Source of the DNA: Escarpia spicata
Lineage: Eukaryota; Annelida; Polychaeta; Sabellida; Siboglinidae
Direction: 5' to 3'
NCBI GenBank assembly: GCA_963995525.1
Contig: OZ023216.1
Span: 39,168,219 to 39,232,218 of the forward strand
DNA length: 64,000 nucleotides
Position numbers and translations under genes: made by a program. This document shows positions 54,029 through 61,572 of the stretch, piece after piece (position 1 is the stretch's first letter; each line of letters opens with the position of its first letter). The notes under the pieces were generated by a model, which saw only the letters and a program-made list of their open reading frames with translations, was not told the DNA's origin and did not search any database.

Positions 54029-57000
54029 GCACATGTGGGCGAGTCATTGAGTGAGTGTGCACACATGCACATGTACATATGTGGGTGGGTGAGTCATTGA
54101 GTGCGCAAACACACACACATGTGCATATGTGGGTGAGTCATTGAGTGAGTGTGCACACATGCACATGTGGGTAGGTGGGTGGGTGAGTCATTCAGTGAGT
54201 GCGCACACACGCATATGTGGGTGAGTCATTGAGTGAGTGTGCACACATACACATGTGCATATGTGGGTGGGTGGGTGGGTGGGTGAGTCACTGAGTGAGT
54301 GTGCACACACACACACACACATGTGCATATGTGGGTGAGTCACTGAGTGAGTGTGCACACATACACATGTGCATATGTGGGTGGGTGGGTGGTTGAGTCA
54401 TTCAGTGAGTGCGCACACACACACATGTGCATATGTGGGTGAGTCATTGAGTGAGTGTGCACATATGCACATGTGGGTGGGTGAGTGAGTCATTGAGTGA
54501 GTGCGCACACATGCACATGTGGGTGGGTGAGTCATTGAGTGAGTGCGCACAGATGCACATGTGGGTGTGTGAGTCATTGAGTCAGTGCGCACACACACAC
54601 GTTTGTGTGTATATGCGTGCGTGTGTAGAGCATGCTTGTGCACCTGACATGCACAAATGCATCTGTGTAGAATGCTGTATGTATCTAGTATGTACACATG
54701 TATGTGTACACATGTGTACAGTGTGTGCATACATGTTAGCTTACAACAGTAATTAACACTAGTAAGTTAATTCTGCTAATCCCAGTGATCTGTTTCAACA
54801 CCCAACAATATCCTGTATATAAACTACCCCACAGCCAGGATAGCCTAAAACTGACCAGAAGCACACAGTAGGCCAACAGTTGGTGTAGTTAGTTGAAGCA
54901 GCATGCAGTGAGTAAAACAGTTAAGACAGTATTCCTCAAAACAAATTACTTCTCTATGTTCAATTTTGTCTTTTTAACTCACACTGGAATTTGTAAAAAT
55001 AAAAATACATTGTTTTTCGAGAATACATGTCCATAACTGCTATAGACGTTAGACAGTGTCATGTGAAGTGTGAGTTTGTGCAATCATTACTGCCGCAGAC
55101 ACGGTGTATCACTGACAACTTCTGGTACACACTACAATGTATACACTCAATGTTGTACACAATAATACACTTCACACTACAACATGTACACCCAATGTTG
55201 TACACACGTATATATACACTTCAATACACCACTTAATACTATCATGCATTTTTCTATGGGTTCTCAAGCTCTTGGTCTGTATGCATTTTTATTTAGAAAA
55301 AAGTAGTAAAAATGCTTTTTTACAGATGCGATTCCTTTAGGTCGACTACACAATACTTGAAGGAAACGCATGTTTTCCACCACCTGCCATGTCTATGATA
55401 CTGACTTATTGGGCAAATTACTGGTTTCTTGTTCTTTATAATCATACCATTCAACCGTCATACAGACGTCATGAAATACATTACTCATGAGTCAAAATAA
55501 TCACAGAGACTTTTTTTACTACACCATGTTTGTAAAACAAAAATGTGCTCCTAATAGTAAAGATGTGATTAAAAATGTATATAAATTCATGTCGAGACTT
55601 GATGCTTGTAATAATAAGTTGGTTATTGCAACTGTGAACAGTGATTTAAAATGGCTAACAAGAATATGACGCCATATATATTTATAACAGTTTTGATCAA
55701 GTCTGCCTGTGATAAACTTTAAAGTACATTATTGTTATAGTTTATTATTTTACTTTATTTAATTTAATAATAACAACTTTATTTAAACACCATCAGATAT
55801 ATGGACATCTTTACAGTTGAGTCTGAAATAACTACATTGAATTTAAATTGAATAGTATTACGCACACACAATTACACTAGAAATGGGTGGAAAACATGAG
55901 TTTCGGTTCCTATAAAGATAAACGCTACGTAAACATCTGGCATGCCCATTATGACAGTAACTACATCCTGTGCCCTGGCGGCAATCGTTGGAACCACCAC
56001 AAAGAGAAACTTCACCGCAACTCACGTAATCATCGACCGCATCCTTGATAGCGCTGACTGCTAAGACGGCCACCAGGGGGATGACGGTAGTGAGGGGGGT
56101 CAGCGAAGAAATCTGGGGGATCCACTACAGAGCAACAACCAAACGTGTTTTTGAGACGTCCCACAGAAACTAAAACACCTGCATGATGAGCTGGTTCTTC
56201 GCGGACGTCGATCGCGGCTATAAAACGCTTCAAGGAAGAAAAGTTTGACGTAACGCAGCTGTGGGGTTTAGACAACTGCGTCAAACCAGACGGTCATGTG
56301 ACTTTGTAGAAAGACCATGGACACTATCCAGGATTCTTGTTGTCTCCAGGGAATGGACTGCGATAAGTGTACTCAGAACCTCGGGATGTTGGTGGAGGAC
56401 TTTTTAAAATGTAACGATAAATGTTGTGTGGGAAGTAGACGATTGTATCCAAGTACAGTCTACGAGACTTCTATATTTCACAAGAATGGACCAAAACTGT
56501 TCAAAAAACTATAGCACTTCCTGATACAAAGACGTAGAACACACTTAGTACAGCACTAAGACATTGTTATTCCATAAATGGTTTAATGCATCCTATTTGA
56601 GCAATTGTCTTTGATTAGACAATGGTTGGAACACTAACTGGATTATTTAGTTAATTAACGTATTGATGTAATGCCTTTCACCCAGTACATTCCTTAATTT
56701 GTTAAGCTACAAACATGTACATCACTTATTTGACTATTGTCTTAAAACATTTTTGTAGTATTGTACAATAGACTCATATAACACTATTTAAGTGGTTATA
56801 TATTAAACTGCATACAGTATATCTTCTATTAAGCATATGATAATTTTTGGGAAAACATGGGGATTAGATTTGAGTGCAAATGATTTGAGGATGAGTCACA
56901 TTCCCGTGAAAAAGATTGTGGGATCTATTGGCATAGATGTGGGTGTATCTGGAAAATGTTTTTATCCCATACAAAGCCAGGCAACTTTGCTAGTACTGTA

Positions 57001-60000
57001 CTATTGCATTCCAAATAAGTGTACAGGTCGGAATAACAGTATAGGGTGGACATGCCTGGGAATTTTAATAAGAATATAGGTCGGAATAACATAGCATAGG
57101 GTGGAAATTTCTTGAAATTATAATAAGAGTATAGGGTGGAGTATAGGACGGAAATTTCTTGGAATTATAATAAAAGTACACCTTGGAATAATAGTGTAAG
57201 CCAGTAATAATGTGGAATTAAGTTACAATGTGTGTATTTATAATTTTAATTGGTGTCTTTTTGAAAATGCAACAACATAATTATATGCAAACAGGAGTTG
57301 CCTACATCAAACAAACAATAATACTGTTGAAACAAAACTCCAGACATAACGCTTCATTTAGTTTGTCTCAGTGATTAGTAGTTTAATACTAACTGATATC
57401 TGTTGAAAACAGCAAATGAAATATATCTATAATTATTAGTATTACATTAATAGAAACAATGCCAAATTCTGCGGGATACTTCTGCCAAGCCTGCCACCCC
57501 TAAATACATAAATAGTGATCCACTAATTTGCCCACGAAACATTGTTAATCATGCTTTATCACCCAGCCCTAGACTGCGAGATTCACAATTTACTAGCCAT
57601 AATACTAACGTCCTGACCACAACATGACCCCAGTAAAACATAACAAACCTGTATATTTAGCACACAGGTTCCCTAAGTACTCCTTTTGTGCATGCGTGTA
57701 GTTTTTTAATTTGTTTGTGAAAAGGTTGCTATCTGCCATGATTGGCGTGGTGGCCATAAGAAGAAGAGCACCGCGCGTTCGGCTTCGTCGATTCATCGGC
57801 AAGAATAATTTATATATATATTTATATATATATATATACACATATTTTTTACAACATTGTATCGGTGATGCAAATAAATACATGTAGTACCTCATAAAAA
57901 ACGTGTAAGGTGGAACCAACAACAGTAAATAATGTTGACCCAAATAAAAAACATATAGGGTAGAACTGCCAACATTAAATATGCGTACAGACCCGAATAA
58001 GACAGTATAGGCTGGCATTTTTTGTCCAAATAAATAGCCGTACATATACATTTATTTGGAATGCAATAGTATATTTGATCAGGTTTATCATAAATACAAT
58101 TGATTATTATAACTTTTTTTATAATCGACATGGAGAGGATGATGGACAGGTAGAGGAAGACTAGGAGGCGAAATGACAAAATATGGGTAGTGTGTGTGTT
58201 AATAATTCCAATCAACTAACTGGTATTGCCTACTACGTCTGACACACTTCACGTTATGACTGCTCCAACCATTAGCACAAATCTTATTTCACAGGGTTAA
58301 AAAAATTCCGGTTCCGCCCAACCGGTTCCGGTACAGCTAATTTATCAATAAAATCCGCATAATTATCCACCGACTTAGGAATACCAGTTATTGGCATATT
58401 AATCTTGGCCATACAGAAATGAAAAGGTAATCAATATCATTACGTGGTTAGTGCTATGGCTGCCCTTAACTGCTGCACTCAAGCGGAACGCTACGGTGCA
58501 CTGGAATGGAACGCAACAACACAGGGAAACAATGCGTACCAATACAAATGATCCTGCTTGTCATACGTACTGATGGGTGGTTCAGTGTTTGTGCAAAATT
58601 AGATGTCATACGTTACAGCATTGCATGAAAAACAGCATATTGCATGGAGCTGCACAAACACACTAATAAAGTCGATCAATCATCCAAGTTTTCTTTCACT
58701 GCGCAATGATGCATTCATCCAGCACAGGGACGTTTGAAGGATTTGAAAGCAATTACGTCTACTTCAGAATGATTGAATCGATGCAATGACTTCGAGTTAC
58801 ATAGGACAAGGTCACACAAAGAAAAAGACAATTTCCATTAGAAACTATAATAAGTCTATATTACTATCACATCAAATAACACATAATTTGATTAAATAGT
58901 GGATATAAAGTTCCCAAAATGTGTTCTATTACAAGAAAATAAGCAACATACTGTAAATAAATAAAATGTTTCATGTAATGCGACTGAGTTGCACTGTTAC
59001 TATTTGATGTGTTGCAAGATTAATGACAGTGAAATAAACATATACTGCGGAGACAGGACAGGTGTGTATGAAGAGAATCTAGTTCAAGAAACAACAAGCT
59101 TCAGTTCTTCAATACATGTAAGTATATATCTCTTCTGTTTTGGGGAGAGTCCTGTTAGTTATAACAGGGACAATTTACAATTTGTTATTGTACAAAGCAA
59201 CTAACAACAGCATTTACACATACATTATTGGAGTCGATAAGGCATTGGCTTTGTTGTCCACTTGCAATCTGAACTTTTGGGTTAGGATGGTAATTTTGTT
59301 CAATCTTGTTAAGATGTACATTTTCCCACGTGTTTAACAGAGTCTGATCTCTATGGACAAATGACCTTAACAAGTTGAACATCTCAGGCAAAACCAAGTC
59401 ACGACTTTAAAACTACTCTCTAGGATAATGTTATGAATATCAAAGAAAAACCACAGATCTTCAAGACATTCTTGGATCTATCTCTCTGTTCACAATGATT
59501 AAAAGCTTGTGTCACACTAGAGCATTCTGGGAAGAGATGTATCAGGGGTGTTGGGATTGCTTCAAAACCTATCAGGGACTTTATTTAGGATACTAAATAG
59601 TAGATCGTGGTTATATCAGTACACTGTACATAAAATATAACACACTTATGGGAATGAACAAGCTACGTCATTGTTATGTAACAAAAATCCCTTATATAGT
59701 CCAGTCTGACCTCTATGGATAACCTTCAACAAGCTGGACAAGTACCATGACAGCACAATGCAGACTGCCGGACTGTCAATCAAGAATTCATGCATTTGCT
59801 GCCGTTTTGAAACTTGGGAAATATAATTCACCGAGTTTTTTGGAAGACACACTAAAACCTGTTGGTCCCTTCAGTGCTGTGTATTCATGGAGAACTAAAT
59901 GATCTCACAAAGAGGGTAAATGTATAACCTGTCATGGACTTCTACCTGGTCATCCGTATCTGTAAAACTCACTACTTTTGGGTGTTCACTAGAAAATCGG

Positions 60001-61537
60001 GTCCTCCACAATAACGTTAATGCTACACATCTGAGGGCAGTTTGTACAAGTGCGCAAACAAACGCTACAGAGTGAGCTGAAACGAAGAAGGCACAGATGA
60101 GTGAACCAACGGTAGACGCCGGCAAGCAAGAACACCTGTGCGGAGCACACAGCAAACACGGCTTTAGTAGGAACTGTCGCAAGCAACTGAGAGAACCAGA
60201 ACTGAAACGAAGGCGCAACAGAAAGAAATGCATTGTGAGAACCTAGAAAGAAACCAGAGTGAAACGTGAGCAGTGATTGGTCGAGTGACGGTCGCCCGCC
60301 AACTTACGATGTCGTCTACTGCGTCCTTCGCTGCCGTCAATGCCAGCACCGCCACTAGGGGGATCACCGTGGTAACCCACGTCAGGGATGAAATTTGAGG
60401 GATCGACTGATGGCAAAAATCAACAGGTGGATAAGTAAGTTATGAGTACGTGTCTATGTGTCGATGTGGCTTTGTTGCATCGGGTCAGGCTGATGTGTGG
60501 ATCTGTAAGGAAGTGGACTGGTCAGACAACTTGGCTGTACAATACAGCAATAACGGCATAATTTATAATACTGTCACAATATAATAAATATTTAATCAGA
60601 AATAATACTGACATTTATGATATTATAACAATATAATTAATAACAACAACTTAATTATTGTTTTACATTGGTAATTAAGATTTAATAAACTACAATATAT
60701 AAAGTTGTGTATGTTAAAATCGTTTGCACCTGATAACAAAATAAAACAAACTTAAATTAATATCTATAATAAAAAATAAGACAATTATTATGAGAGTTAA
60801 TTATTAATGTGAAATTTGTGTTTGTCATGCTGCCTTCAAGACTGCATTTGACATAAATGTAAAGACAGGCATGGACTATTTTGAAGTAGCAGTGTGGAAT
60901 TATTGGTGAATCACATTTCAGACACAAAACAAATGATAAGACCCATATTGTCAGAGAATGTAAGATCTTCTCCCATGAAGAAATCAATACAAAATATAAA
61001 AAGAAAGAAACCCCACTTATTTATTTATTTAGTACTAAACGAGTATAATTTGATTAAACAAGTCTACCGCTCAGTAATACGCAGTTGATTCTAAACTTGC
61101 CGACCTACAGCTTAGAGGGACTAGTGTTGTTAATAACATCTAAGACCTTGTTAAAACATTTTTAATTGCCACTTAAGACATTATTATTTAAATTCCAGTT
61201 GACACTGTCAAGACCTTAATATTGGAAGATCCAATTTTAGATCCTTTACAATTTGGCACACACCATGAGTAATTTGGAGTAATGTATATTGTACGTGTTG
61301 ATGACCTATGCCAAAGAATTGTCTACTGACGCCAACTATAAATAATACACAATATGATGAGCAGGACACATGTTAGTGCGTCTACTCCTCGCTGGTCTGG
61401 AAGAAACAATACGTGACTCGCAGACGCCTGTTTGAAAGAACAACGTAATAGCCACACATACTAATTTATAATCACATCCCTACATCATGACACTTTACAT
61501 CATCATAGTGAAAGAATAACTCAACAATATAATACAT

Positions 61538-61572
<35 letters not shown>

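Noticed and set aside
56317..56514. 65-codon Cys-rich + strand ORF
   Set aside because: No signal peptide, no family resemblance and no splice context; short chance ORF in an intron.
57605..58215. Minus-strand ORFs of 107-148 codons
   Set aside because: Low-complexity Y/I/F-rich translation around (TA)n within a probable foldback element; no recognised domain.
58292..58330. hAT-type terminus (cagggttaaaaaaattccgg)
   Set aside because: Looks like a hAT end, but no matching inverted end or target duplication could be found nearby.
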